From the NCBI RefSeq assembly GCF_014270065.1, contig NZ_JACNME010000001.1, positions 558,001 to 622,000 of the forward strand: a stretch of 64,000 nucleotides of DNA, in the 5' to 3' direction. The DNA comes from Quadrisphaera sp. RL12-1S (GTDB taxonomy: Bacteria > Actinomycetota > Actinomycetes > Actinomycetales > Quadrisphaeraceae). This document shows positions 1-7,923 of the stretch, piece by piece. Position 1 is the first letter of the stretch. Each line of letters starts with the position of its first letter. Under the pieces are notes generated by a model. It searched no databases. It saw only the letters and a list, made by a program, of their open reading frames with translations, and was not told the origin of the DNA. The translations under genes and the position numbers were made by a program.

Positions 1-75
1 GCACAGCACGCCCAGCTCCTTGCGCACGAAGGCGCGCGCCAGCAGGGGTGCCCTGGTGTCCTTGGGAAGCCTCAC
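1..75 (-). CDS. N-terminal fragment of an unidentified protein
   Basis: Only 25 codons are inside the window. A GTG at 73-75 overlaps the TGA of the upstream epimerase-like gene (GTGA), the usual sign of translational coupling here, and the frame stays open to the window edge. The visible residues begin VRLPKDTRAPLLARAFV, a basic amphipathic stretch. It is too short to assign a family. An ATP-binding anti-sigma type N-terminus is one possibility, but that is weak. The overlap suggests it is the last visible gene of the 2964-1 operon. Confidence 0.4.
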   Translation of the reverse strand, partial: MRLPKDTRAPLLARAFVRKELGVLC

Positions 76-1073
76 GCGCACGGCAGCACCCTGCCACCGA
101 GGTCGACCTCTCCGTGGGAACTCAGCCAGACCAGTGCCTCGCGCAGCACCTGCGGGCTGGTCCACCGCGGCGCGTACCCGAGCAGCCGCTGTCCCTTCTC
201 GATCGACGCGCTGTGGTTGCGCACGAGGTGCTCCCACGAGGCGCCGGCGTGCTCCGCCCCCTCGGTCTCGCCCAGGCGCTGCGCGTACCCGGCGCGGAAC
301 TCGTCCCACCCGACGTCGCGCAGGTGCGCCTCCTGCCCGAACCAGGACGCGACCTGCTGCGCCAGCCCGCGCACGGTCCAGCCGCGGTCGGAGACGGCGA
401 AGAAGCTCTCGCCCACCGCCGTCGAACGGTGCTCGAGCGCCTTCTGGAAGACCTGGGCGACGTCGTCGGCGTGCACGTGGTGCATCAGCTGGTGCCCCCC
501 GTCCGGGACCGCCAGCTCCTCGCCCGCGGCGAGCGCGGACCAGACGGCCGGGTCGGTGTTGCCCAGGGGGTTGATGACGCGCCAGCCGGGGCCGCTGATG
601 TGGCCGGGGTGCACCACGGTGGTGGGCACCCCGCCGCGGCGGGACTCGGCGAGGAGCAGGTCCTCGCAGGCGACCTTGCCGGTGCCGTAGTCGCCGAACG
701 GCTCGCGCGGGTCCTCCTCGCGCAGGGGCGCCGCGGCGGCGCGGCCGTGGGTCCAGATGGTGCCCGCGTGCAGCAGGTGCCCCAGCCGTCCGCGCAGCGC
801 CTCGACCAGCTGCGCCGCCTGCTCGGGCCGGAAGCAGACCATGTCGACGACGACGTCGGCGCCCAGGTCCGCGATGCGACCGCCGAACGTCCCGGCGGCC
901 TCCTCGGCCTCCCTGTCCACCTGCACGCGCTGCACGCGCGCCCACGCCTCGTGCGGCTGGTACGGCTCGCGGGTGCCCCGCGAGAGGGCCACCACCTCGT
1001 GCCCCGCGGTGACGAGGCGGGGCACGAGGTAGGTGCCGACGTGGCCGGTGGCTCCGATGACGACGACGCGCAC
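72..1073 (-). CDS. NAD-dependent epimerase/dehydratase (extended SDR)
   Basis: A 333-residue extended short-chain dehydrogenase. It opens with a Rossmann glycine motif (VIGATGHVG, residues about 4-12) and carries the YxxxK pair as YGTGK near residue 150. Such enzymes use bound NAD(P) to epimerise, dehydrate or reduce sugar nucleotides and related carbonyls in the cytoplasm; the substrate cannot be read from the sequence. The GTG at 1073 is chosen because the glycine motif follows it directly; upstream in-frame sequence antisense to nothing conserved is shadow. It lies 32 bp downstream of an SDR gene on the same strand, so it is probably the third gene of an oxidoreductase operon. Confidence 0.8.
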   Translation of the reverse strand: MRVVVIGATGHVGTYLVPRLVTAGHEVVALSRGTREPYQPHEAWARVQRVQVDREAEEAAGTFGGRIADLGADVVVDMVCFRPEQAAQLVEALRGRLGHLLHAGTIWTHGRAAAAPLREEDPREPFGDYGTGKVACEDLLLAESRRGGVPTTVVHPGHISGPGWRVINPLGNTDPAVWSALAAGEELAVPDGGHQLMHHVHADDVAQVFQKALEHRSTAVGESFFAVSDRGWTVRGLAQQVASWFGQEAHLRDVGWDEFRAGYAQRLGETEGAEHAGASWEHLVRNHSASIEKGQRLLGYAPRWTSPQVLREALVWLSSHGEVDLGGRVLPCA

Positions 1074-1105
1074 GGGGTTGCTCCTCGAGGGGGTCGGGCT
1101 GGTGC

Positions 1106-1882
1106 TCAGTGGACGGTGTAGCCGCCGTCCGCCACGAGCACGGAACCCGTGATGAAGCTGGCGGCGTCGCTGGCCAGGAACACCACGCTCGGCGCGATCT
1201 CCTCCGGGGAGGCGGCGCGCTGCTGCGGTGCGTCCTCGATCCACTGCCGCCGGAACCGGGGCTCGTCGACAGGGGCCATCGCGGTGCGCACGTACCCCGG
1301 GGCGAGGGCGTTCACACGGATGCCGTGCGGCGCCCACTCCGCCGCGAGCGACTTGGTCAGCTGGTGCACCGCCGCCTTGGAGGCGTTGTAGGCCGCCTGC
1401 TCCTGGGGGCGGTTGACGATGATCGCCGAGATCGACCCGATGTTGACGATCGAGCCGCCCCCCGCCTCGCGCATGTGGCGTCCGACCGCCAGGGAGGTCT
1501 TCCACAGGGCTCGCACGTTGAGGTCGAACACCGCCGACCACTCCTCGTCGGGCACGTCCCAGCTGGACCGGTGGAAGCACACGCCCGCGTTGTTGACCAG
1601 CACGTCGATGCGCCCGCCGAGGCCCTCGAGGGCCTCGGCGGTGGCGCGCTCGACGTCGGCGTCGACCGTGAGGTCGGCGTCGACCCGGACCAGGTCGACG
1701 CCGTCCGCGGCGGCCTCGTCGACGAGGGCCTGGTTGCGCGCGCCGTCGCGGGCGACGATCGCGACCTTCGCGCCCGCCGCGGCCAGGGCGAGCACGAACG
1801 CCCGGCCGAGGCCCTGGTTGCCGCCGGTGACGACGGCGGTGCGCCCCTCGAGGCTGAACGGACCCCAGCTCCCAGCCGTCAC
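1106..1882 (-). CDS. SDR family oxidoreductase
   Basis: A 258-residue classical short-chain dehydrogenase. The cofactor motif TGGNQGLG is near residue 20, NNAG near 97, the catalytic Ser in IGSIS and the YxxxK as YNASK near 165. The C-terminus ends in the typical GSVLVADGGY. The family reduces or oxidises alcohols, often sugar or polyol carbons, with NAD(P). Its ATG overlaps the stop of the zinc dehydrogenase by 4 bp, so the two are translationally coupled. Together with that enzyme it may carry out successive steps on a polyol or sugar acid; the exact substrate is not evident. Confidence 0.88.
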   Translation of the reverse strand: MTAGSWGPFSLEGRTAVVTGGNQGLGRAFVLALAAAGAKVAIVARDGARNQALVDEAAADGVDLVRVDADLTVDADVERATAEALEGLGGRIDVLVNNAGVCFHRSSWDVPDEEWSAVFDLNVRALWKTSLAVGRHMREAGGGSIVNIGSISAIIVNRPQEQAAYNASKAAVHQLTKSLAAEWAPHGIRVNALAPGYVRTAMAPVDEPRFRRQWIEDAPQQRAASPEEIAPSVVFLASDAASFITGSVLVADGGYTVH

Positions 1883-2964
1883 CGCCAGGGCTCCACGACG
1901 GACTTCAGGCTCTGCGGGTCCTTGTCGGAGTCGAGCGCGTCGGCGGCGTGGTCGAGGTCGTAGCGGCCGGTGACCAGGGAGTCGACGTCCACCTGGCCCG
2001 AGGCCACCAGGTGCGCGGCCAGCGGCCAGGTGTCGGTGTACCGGAAGATGCCGGTGAGCAGGACCTCGTTGTCCTGGATGTAGCTGACCGGCAGCGTCAG
2101 CTCGGGGTTGCCCAGGCCCACCAGCACGGCGGTGCCGCCGCCGCGCACGGACCGGATGCCCGAGGTGATGGCCTGCGGGGCACCGGAGGCGTCGATGAAG
2201 GCGTCAACCTGGAGGGCCGTCACGTCGGTCTCGCGCGGGTCGACGGCGCTGGTGGCGCCGAAGCCGAGCGCGCGCTCGCGGCGGGGGCCGACGAGGTCGG
2301 TGATGATGACCTCGCGGGCGCCGAACGCCCGGGCGACCTGGGCGGTGATGATGCCGATCGGGCCGGCGCCGGCGATGAGCACCCGCTGGCCGGGCACCAC
2401 GCGGGCCTTGCGCATCGCGGCGATGCCCACGCTCAGCGGCTCGAGCAGCGCAGCGGCGTCGTCGGAGAGCCCGTCCGCCACGGGGAAGGCGAACTCCGCC
2501 GGCGCGGTGACGTACTCGGCGAAGGAGCCGTCCACCGGGGGCGTGGCGTAGAAGCGCATGTGCGGGCAGAGGTTGTAGCGGCCGGCCAGGCACTGCGAGC
2601 AGTGGTGGCAGGGGCGCTGCGGGTCCACGGCCACGCGCTCGCCGACGCGCGAGGCGTCCACGCCGGAGCCGACGGCCACCACGGTGCCGCCCATCTCGTG
2701 GCCCAGCACCATCGGGGACTCGACGACGAACTCCCCGGCACGCATGTGCCGGTAGTAGTGGACGTCGGAGCCGCAGACCCCGACGGAGCCCACCCTGATG
2801 AGCACCTCACCCGGGCCGGCCTCGGGGACGGGGCGCTCCTGCACCTCGACCGTGTTCTCGGCCAGCAGCACGCTGGCCCGCATCGTCTCCGGGAGGCGGT
2901 CAGGCACCCCGGGGGCCGCCTGGGCCCTGTTCTGCTCCGTCGCAGCGCTCATGCGCGCCATCAT
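1879..2964 (-). CDS. Zinc-dependent alcohol/polyol dehydrogenase
   Basis: A 361-residue medium-chain dehydrogenase. The catalytic zinc ligands are in GVCGSDVHY and GHEMGG. A structural-zinc lobe of four cysteines lies in the CHHCSQCLAGRYNLC segment, and the Rossmann motif GAGPIG is near residue 190. It resembles xylitol, L-iditol and sorbitol dehydrogenases, which oxidise polyols to ketoses with NAD+. The first Met is at 2964, but internal Met codons after the variable first 25 residues could also serve. It is the first gene of the operon, with a perfect 14-bp palindrome just upstream suggesting LacI-type control. Substrate is inferred only from family. Confidence 0.88.
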   Translation of the reverse strand: MMARMSAATEQNRAQAAPGVPDRLPETMRASVLLAENTVEVQERPVPEAGPGEVLIRVGSVGVCGSDVHYYRHMRAGEFVVESPMVLGHEMGGTVVAVGSGVDASRVGERVAVDPQRPCHHCSQCLAGRYNLCPHMRFYATPPVDGSFAEYVTAPAEFAFPVADGLSDDAAALLEPLSVGIAAMRKARVVPGQRVLIAGAGPIGIITAQVARAFGAREVIITDLVGPRRERALGFGATSAVDPRETDVTALQVDAFIDASGAPQAITSGIRSVRGGGTAVLVGLGNPELTLPVSYIQDNEVLLTGIFRYTDTWPLAAHLVASGQVDVDSLVTGRYDLDHAADALDSDKDPQSLKSVVEPWR

Positions 2965-2977
2965 GCCCCGCCCGCGG

Positions 2978-2991
2978 TGAGAACGTTCTCA
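2978..2991. promoter_or_regulatory. LacI-type operator palindrome
   Basis: TGAGAACGTTCTCA is a perfect 14-bp palindrome with the central CG typical of LacI/GalR operators. It sits 14 bp upstream of the zinc dehydrogenase start and so would overlap its promoter or leader. No LacI-family gene is present in the window, so the regulator would be encoded elsewhere. Confidence 0.6.
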
Positions 2992-3051
2992 GCCGGGGGT
3001 CCCGCCGGCCGCAGGGGCCAGCGGGACCCGGGTCGCGCGGCTGCGCCGGCC

Positions 3052-3657
3052 TCAGCTGGCGGTGAGCTTCCCCGCCACGGTGACCACGCGGCGGGCGAGG
3101 TGGTCGAGCGCGTCCAGCTCGGCCTGGCCCAGAGGAGCGTCGTTGTTCGCGCCGGTGACGTGGCTGACCCCGTACGGGTTGCCGTCGACGAACTTCAGCG
3201 GGTCGGTGTACCCGGGGGAGACGATGATGCCGCCGAAGTGGTGGATGGTGTTGTAGAGCGCCAGCAGCGTCGACTCCTGGCCGCCGTGGGCGGTCTGGCT
3301 GGCCGTGAAGCCGGCGTAGACCTTGTCCGCCAGCAGGCCCTGGCCCCACTGCGGGCCGAGGGAGTCGATGAAGGTCTTGAGCTGCCCGGCGATGTTGCCG
3401 TAGCGGGTGGGGGAGCCGAACAGCACGGCGTCGGCCCACACGACGTCGTCCGCGGTCACGGCCGGCACGTCCGCCGAGGCGGCGGCGCTGTCGGCCTGGG
3501 CCTGGCTGGCCTCGCGCTCCCCGGCGGTGGCCTGGCGCGCCACCTCGCGCAGGCGCACCTCGGCGCCGGCGGCCTCACCGGCCTCAGCCGCGCGCTGGGC
3601 CATGCCCCGCACGGTGCCCGTCGCCGAGTAGTAGACGATCGCGAGCTTGACGCTCAC
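3052..3657 (-). CDS. wrbA: NAD(P)H:quinone oxidoreductase, WrbA type
   Basis: A 201-residue flavodoxin-fold protein of WrbA length. The FMN phosphate loop is YYSATGTVRG near residue 8, followed by the conserved SPTRYGN segment, the AGQLKTFID helix and GGQE with a following aromatic-binding HHFGG loop. WrbA-type enzymes are FMN-bound tetramers that reduce quinones by two electrons, protecting against redox cycling. The GTG at 3657 is chosen because AGGAGGAC lies 6-8 bases upstream; an upstream ATG at 3690 lacks this. It is transcribed away from the sigma-factor cluster. A TGAACGTTCA palindrome lies 67 bp upstream. Confidence 0.88.
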   Translation of the reverse strand: MSVKLAIVYYSATGTVRGMAQRAAEAGEAAGAEVRLREVARQATAGEREASQAQADSAAASADVPAVTADDVVWADAVLFGSPTRYGNIAGQLKTFIDSLGPQWGQGLLADKVYAGFTASQTAHGGQESTLLALYNTIHHFGGIIVSPGYTDPLKFVDGNPYGVSHVTGANNDAPLGQAELDALDHLARRVVTVAGKLTAS

Positions 3658-3723
3658 AGCGGTCCTCCTGGATCGGGTTCCGGTCGGCACTGCTCGCGGA
3701 CCGGCTCCACCAGGCTCACACGT

Positions 3724-3733
3724 TGAACGTTCA
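3724..3733. promoter_or_regulatory. Short palindrome upstream of wrbA
   Basis: TGAACGTTCA is a perfect 10-bp palindrome 67 bp upstream of the wrbA start. Its position suits an operator or a site near the promoter. The match to a LacI-like core is suggestive only, and no cognate regulator is nearby. Confidence 0.35.
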
Positions 3734-3790
3734 CCGACCAGCCGAGGCGATCACCACCCGCCGGCACCGGTGCCGGATGCCCCGGGACCC

Positions 3791-3868
3791 GTGACGCCGG
3801 ACGGGCAGAACCCCTCGACCAGCACCCCCTCGGCCCGCTTCGGAGGACTTCTGCCCGTCCGGCGTCAC
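3791..3868. terminator. 20-bp perfect inverted repeat, likely terminator
   Basis: The arms 3791-3810 and 3849-3868 are perfect reverse complements over 20 bp (outer end GTGACGCCGG), separated by 38 bases. The structure lies 24 bp beyond the stop of the sigma-partner gene and before wrbA on the same strand, so it would insulate wrbA from readthrough. There is no T-run. Confidence 0.6.
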
Positions 3869-3891
3869 ACCCTCGGCCGGACTGCACCGGG

Positions 3892-4707
3892 TCAGTGCTC
3901 TCCCCGGTGCAGGACGCGCTCCGTGGTGCGCCCGTCGGCCAGCGTGGTGCGGACCGTCAGGGAGCTCGTCGGCCACGACGGCCACCAGGCCGTGAACCAG
4001 CCGTCGCCCAGGGTCGCCGCGACGCGGCGGCCGTCGGCGTCGGTGAGGACGACGCTCGTGACGTCAGCCCCCGCGCGGCCGAACGCCTGGGTGTAGGAGC
4101 CCTCAGCGGTCCGCAGCCCACCACCCCACACCACGGTGGTGCCGTCGCGGCGCGGCTCGGGGACGCTGTCTGCCGGTGCCCAGGCGCCCATCCCCGTCTC
4201 CTCGCCGAGGACGGGGTCGTGGAGCGACGGGTCGGCGGACAGGCAGGTGGCCACGCCTTCCTCCGTCACAGCGAGCGCCGAGAGGTAGCCGCCCCTGAGG
4301 TCCGCCAGCCCTGCCGTCCGAGGCCCTCCGAGGGGCTTCCCGTCCGGGTCGGTCATCAGGGCGAGGCAGTCGGCCTCGGCCGTGGCGGCCTGCTCCGCCG
4401 TCAGCGGTGTGGGCTCCGCGGTCCACGTGGCGAAGGCCTGCGGGGTGCCCTCGTCTGAGGCGACCTGCGCGGCGACGAGGCCAGCGGCCGTCACCGCCGC
4501 CGCGGCGCCCACGAGCACCCACCGGCGGCGCAGCCGGACCGAGCGCTGGCCGCTCGTCGTCGTCCTGCTCTCGGGGTCTGCGGGGGTGCGCGGGGTGGCG
4601 AGGACCCGCGCCAGCAGCGCCTCGGCGGCCGGGGAGGTGGGGTCGGGGGTGCGCCCCAGGGTGGGGTCGAGGCGGGTCAGGTCCAGCTCGGTCAGCGGGG
4701 CGTTCAT
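3892..4707 (-). CDS. Membrane-anchored protein, probable ECF sigma partner
   Basis: A 271-residue protein. It has an N-terminal cytosolic part of about 55 residues, a basic RLRRRW stop-transfer edge, a single membrane helix (about residues 60-80, VLVGAAAAVTAAGLVAAQV) and an extracytoplasmic domain of about 190 residues containing two cysteines (in EADCLAL and VATCLSA). The ATG overlaps the stop of the sigma factor by 4 bp, the normal arrangement for a sigma factor and its membrane regulator. No HxxxCxxC zinc anti-sigma motif is visible, so it is not a classical ZAS protein. Its role as sigma regulator is inferred from order and topology. Confidence 0.7.
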   Translation of the reverse strand: MNAPLTELDLTRLDPTLGRTPDPTSPAAEALLARVLATPRTPADPESRTTTSGQRSVRLRRRWVLVGAAAAVTAAGLVAAQVASDEGTPQAFATWTAEPTPLTAEQAATAEADCLALMTDPDGKPLGGPRTAGLADLRGGYLSALAVTEEGVATCLSADPSLHDPVLGEETGMGAWAPADSVPEPRRDGTTVVWGGGLRTAEGSYTQAFGRAGADVTSVVLTDADGRRVAATLGDGWFTAWWPSWPTSSLTVRTTLADGRTTERVLHRGEH

Positions 4708-5324
4708 CGGGGGCCTCCGTCGGCGGGAGCGGTCTTCGGGGTGGCGGGGTGGTCGAGGTGCACGCGCAGCCGGCGGCGGGCGCGGACCAGGCGCAGGCTC
4801 AGCGCGGTGCGGCTGATGCCGAGCACCTGCGCGGCCTCGACGGTGCTCAGCCCGTCGAGGGCGGTGAGGGTGAGCGCCTCCTGGTCGGACGGGCTGAGCA
4901 GGCACCAGGCGCGGGCCAGGTCCACCTGGGAGACCACGCGGTCGCTGCCGTCGGGGACGACGTCGGCGGGCAGCGCCGTGCCGACGCGCACGGCGAGGGC
5001 CTGGCGGCGCGCGTCGCCGCGGCGGGCGTTGAGCATGGTCCGCTGGGCCACGCCGAACAGCCACGCGCGGGCCCTGCCGTGGTCGGCCGGGACCTCCTCC
5101 AGGCGGCGCCACGCGACCACGAACACCTCCGCGACGACGTCCTCGGCGGCCAGCGGGTGCAGGCGCCGCTCGACGAACCTGACGAGGTCGGCGTAGGTCG
5201 CGCGGAACAGGGCCTGGTACCGGTCCTCGTCGGGCACCGGGCCTCCTGGCGGTGGGGGTGGTGGAGCCGCGGCGGGGGCGGTGGTCAGCGGGGTGCTCAC
5301 ACCCCCTACGTGTCCGGCGCACAC
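4704..5324 (-). CDS. ECF-family RNA polymerase sigma factor
   Basis: A sigma factor of about 200 residues with region 2 (FRATYADLVRFVERRL to VVAEVFVVAWRRLEEV) and region 4 (LLSPSDQEALTLTALDGLS followed by an EAAQVLGISRTALSLRL helix-turn-helix). Region 3 is absent, as expected for the ECF group. It would bind core RNA polymerase and direct it to a small regulon. Two GTG starts are possible, 5324 and 5300; the first residues are variable and proline-rich so the start is uncertain. It is the first gene of a two-gene operon with the membrane partner at 4707. Confidence 0.85.
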   Translation of the reverse strand: MCAGHVGGVSTPLTTAPAAAPPPPPPGGPVPDEDRYQALFRATYADLVRFVERRLHPLAAEDVVAEVFVVAWRRLEEVPADHGRARAWLFGVAQRTMLNARRGDARRQALAVRVGTALPADVVPDGSDRVVSQVDLARAWCLLSPSDQEALTLTALDGLSTVEAAQVLGISRTALSLRLVRARRRLRVHLDHPATPKTAPADGGPR

Positions 5325-5374
5325 GGTGCCGCTACACGTCGGTGGCCGGCCGGGTGATCTGCCAGCATGCGCGC

Positions 5375-5767
5375 ATGTCCGTGATCGTCCGCGTGCTCGT
5401 CAACGCCGTCGCCCTGTGGGTGACCACCCTCGTGGTGCCCGGCATCGCGATCACCGCCCGCGAGGGCCACCTCCAGCAGGCGGTGACGTTCGTGGTGGTG
5501 GGTGCGGTGTTCGGCGTGGTCAACACGGTGGTGCGGCCGGTGGTGAAGCTGCTGTCGCTGCCGCTGTACGTGCTGACCCTCGGGCTGTTCTCGCTGGTGG
5601 TGAACGCCGCGATGCTGGAGCTGACGGCGTGGGTGTCGAGCTTCACGCCGCTGACCCTCGTCGTCGACCGGTTCTTCTGGTCGGCGGTGCTCGGCGCGGT
5701 CGTCGTGGGCGTGGTGTCGTGGCTGCTCGCGCTGCTCGTGCCGGAGCGGCGCCGGCACCGCGTCTGA
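5375..5767 (+). CDS. YvlD-like / phage holin family 4 membrane protein
   Basis: A 130-residue protein with four hydrophobic segments (about residues 4-22, 34-52, 62-82 and 102-124) and a basic C-terminal tail. It carries the pattern VNTVVRPVVKLLSLPLYVLTLG typical of the PF04020 family in shortened form (conserved NxxVRPVxxxLxxPLxxLTLG). These small membrane proteins are widespread in actinobacteria; the holin name is historical and no lysis role is implied. The ATG at 5375 starts directly at the first membrane segment. It is divergent from the sigma factor and a single-gene unit. Confidence 0.85.
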   Translation: MSVIVRVLVNAVALWVTTLVVPGIAITAREGHLQQAVTFVVVGAVFGVVNTVVRPVVKLLSLPLYVLTLGLFSLVVNAAMLELTAWVSSFTPLTLVVDRFFWSAVLGAVVVGVVSWLLALLVPERRRHRV

Positions 5768-5780
5768 CCCCCGGGCCGGG

Positions 5781-6212
5781 TCACAGCACCAGGCGGTGCT
5801 CCTCCGTGGCGCCGACGACGGCGGACAGGGGCAGCGAGCTGTCGAAGCTGACCAGCCGGCCCCCGCGCGCGACGGCGAGGGCCAGCAGGTAGGCGTCCGT
5901 GACCTGCTTGGTGCCCAGGAGCTGACGCCGGTCGACGACGGCCGGGTCGAGCAGGCTGGCGTCGCAGGCCCAGAACTCGTGGTCGTCCTGCGCGCACCGG
6001 TCAGCCAGGAGGCCCGCGGCCTGCGCGAGCGGAACCGGCTGCGGGTACCGGGGCTGGCTGATGATGCGCAGGAAGCCGTTCTGCGTGATGGCGCAGGAGG
6101 CCCACTGCGGGCCGGCCTCCCGCTGCACCCAGGCGATCGCCCGGTCGTGGGCGCTGTGCTCGGAGTCGAGGAGCGCCAGCAGCACGTTGACGTCGAGGAG
6201 CGCGCGCCTCAC
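5781..6212 (-). CDS. vapC: VapC-type PIN-domain ribonuclease toxin
   Basis: A 143-residue PIN domain. The acidic metal-binding positions include Asp7 (LLDVNVLLAL), Asp106 in VTDAYLLALA and Asp124 in VSFD; the TQNGFLRI stretch near residue 45 is typical of one VapC subgroup. PIN toxins are Mg2+-dependent RNases that cut tRNA or rRNA when not held by their antitoxin. The ATG overlaps the antitoxin stop by 4 bp, so the pair is co-translated. The length and order (antitoxin first) match the family. The RNA target cannot be deduced. Confidence 0.88.
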   Translation of the reverse strand: MRRALLDVNVLLALLDSEHSAHDRAIAWVQREAGPQWASCAITQNGFLRIISQPRYPQPVPLAQAAGLLADRCAQDDHEFWACDASLLDPAVVDRRQLLGTKQVTDAYLLALAVARGGRLVSFDSSLPLSAVVGATEEHRLVL

Positions 6213-6445
6213 ACGCCTTCCTCTTCGCGCAGGTCGTCGATGAGCTCGTTCGTGACGACGCCGCCGCGGCGGGGCAGGGGCGTCCAGCCGTACACCGACT
6301 CCTGGGGCCCGGTCCGGCCCAGGTCACCGACGAGCGCCTGGCGGGCCAGCTCCGAGATGACCTCGCCGGTGGTCTTCCCGGTCTGCCGGGCCCGCTCCTT
6401 GGCGACGGCGAGCACGTCGTCGTCGATGGTGAGCGTCGTCCTCAT
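6209..6445 (-). CDS. vapB: VapB-type ribbon-helix-helix antitoxin
   Basis: A 78-residue protein. Its N-terminus (MRTTLTIDDDVLAVAKERA) is the beta strand and first helix of a ribbon-helix-helix DNA-binding domain, and the C-terminal part (about residues 50-78) should wrap the toxin. It neutralises VapC and represses the operon. Two adjacent ATGs exist (6448, 6445). A TAGCAT -10-like hexamer ends three bases before the first, which would place transcription start at the second, giving a leaderless mRNA; no Shine-Dalgarno is present. A 16-bp palindrome covers the start. Confidence 0.85.
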   Translation of the reverse strand: MRTTLTIDDDVLAVAKERARQTGKTTGEVISELARQALVGDLGRTGPQESVYGWTPLPRRGGVVTNELIDDLREEEGV

Positions 6446-6489
6446 CATCTGATGCTAGCGCATCACGCATCATGCATCAGATGATGAGG
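6440..6489. promoter_or_regulatory. vapBC operator: 16-bp-arm palindrome
   Basis: The arms 6440-6455 and 6474-6489 are perfect 16-bp reverse complements (each contains ATCATCTGATGC or its complement) with an 18-bp spacer holding further GCAT repeats. One arm covers the vapB start codons and the -10-like TAGCAT; the other lies upstream. This is the expected position for autorepression by a VapBC complex. It also separates vapB from the upstream ABC gene. Confidence 0.75.
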
Positions 6490-6506
6490 ACGGACGCCGC
6501 AGCCCG

Positions 6507-7880
6507 TCAGGCCGGGGGCTCCAGGTCGGCCAGCAGGCCCGCAGCGACCTCGGAGAGCACCAGCTCGCCGGAGCCGGCGTCGTAGTCGAACAGCTCGCCG
6601 TAGCGGCCCCAGTCGATGGCGGTGTCGAGCTGGCGCTCGACGTCGTCGTCGGAGTAGCCGCGGCGCAGCAGGTCCCGGAAGAAGTCGTCGCGCAGGGCCC
6701 CCTCCCCGCTGTTCTCCAGGGCCTTGACGACGGCGCGCACCAGCGGGGCGCGCTCCAGCGCGAGGGCCCCGAAGAGCTCCTTGCGGCGCAGGATGTCGGC
6801 GGTGTGCCAGCTGCGGCCGGCGTCGGCGAGGAAGGCCTGCGCCCCCTCGACCTCGAGCAGGCCGAGCATGCGCGCGGCGTCGACCAGCGGCAGGAGGTCG
6901 TCGACGTCGAAGGAGAGCTGGTCGGCGAGGTCGGGCAGGTCGGCCTGGCCGCCGTGCGCGTCGACGATCTCCACCAGGCCCGCGAGCCCGCCCACGCTGG
7001 CCTGGGGCAGGGGGTGGGTGAGGGGGCCGGGCGCGGTGGCGCGCGTGGCGGCCGGGTGCTCGTCGCGGTCGGTGAGGATCGCGTAGAGCCTGTCCACGAG
7101 GGCTTCGAAGGTGGGGCTGCGGCGGTCGCGCGGGCGCGGCAGCGTCACCTCCACCTCCGCCTTGAGGTGCCCGGGGTTGGAGCCGAGGACGAGCACGCGG
7201 TCGGCGAGCACCACGGCCTCCTCGATGTTGTGCGTGACGATGCAGATGCAGGAGGTGGGCACGTCCGGGCGCGCCCACAGCGAGGCGACCTCCCCGCGCA
7301 GGTTCTCGCTGGTGAGCACGTCCAGGGCGGAGAACGGCTCGTCCATGAGCAGGACGTCGGGGCGCAGCACCAGCGCCCGCGCGAAGCCCACGCGCTGGCG
7401 CATGCCGCCGGACAGCTCGCGCGGGTAGGCCGACTCGAACCCGTCCAGGCCGATGGAGTCGATGGCCGCCAGCGCCCGCTCGCGCCGCTCGACCGGGCCG
7501 ACGCCGGCGGCCCGCAGCCCCAGCTCGACGTTCTGCTGGACGGTGAGCCACGGCATGAGCGCGAAGCTCTGGAAGACCATCGCGGTGCCGGGGTTGGCGC
7601 CGGTGAGGCGCTCGCCCCGGTAGCGGACCTCGCCGCTCGTGGGGGAGATGAGCCCGGCCAGGGTGCGCAGCAGCGTGGACTTGCCGGAGCCGGACTTGCC
7701 GAGCAGGGCCACGATCTCGCCCTCGTGGAGGGTGAGGGAGACGTCGTCGAGCACCTGGAGGGTGCTGCCGTCCGCGGACGGGAAGGCGGTGGAGACGTGC
7801 TCCACGGTGATGAGCTCGGTGCGGGAGGTGCGGGCGCGGCCGGCGGAGCGGGGTGCCTGGAGGGTGTTCACGGGGATCAC
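6507..7880 (-). CDS. ABC transporter ATPase with AAA-associated C-terminal domain
   Basis: A 457-residue ATPase. The nucleotide-binding domain occupies about residues 25-250, with Walker A GKSGSGKST near 60, Q-loop FQSFAL, signature LSGGMRQRV near 155, Walker B LLMDEPFSALD and the H-loop VTHN. It resembles nitrate/sulfonate/taurine-type ATPases. The remaining about 180 residues match the layout of the AAA-associated C-terminal domain found in a subset of such importers. It lies 43 bp downstream of the fused permease gene. No substrate-binding protein is encoded nearby. The substrate is unknown; regulator features suggest a metal-related role. Confidence 0.85.
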   Translation of the reverse strand: MIPVNTLQAPRSAGRARTSRTELITVEHVSTAFPSADGSTLQVLDDVSLTLHEGEIVALLGKSGSGKSTLLRTLAGLISPTSGEVRYRGERLTGANPGTAMVFQSFALMPWLTVQQNVELGLRAAGVGPVERRERALAAIDSIGLDGFESAYPRELSGGMRQRVGFARALVLRPDVLLMDEPFSALDVLTSENLRGEVASLWARPDVPTSCICIVTHNIEEAVVLADRVLVLGSNPGHLKAEVEVTLPRPRDRRSPTFEALVDRLYAILTDRDEHPAATRATAPGPLTHPLPQASVGGLAGLVEIVDAHGGQADLPDLADQLSFDVDDLLPLVDAARMLGLLEVEGAQAFLADAGRSWHTADILRRKELFGALALERAPLVRAVVKALENSGEGALRDDFFRDLLRRGYSDDDVERQLDTAIDWGRYGELFDYDAGSGELVLSEVAAGLLADLEPPA

Positions 7881-7923
7881 GTCCCTTCGTCAGGTGGGTC
7901 GGAGCAGGTCGGGGCAGGTCTGG

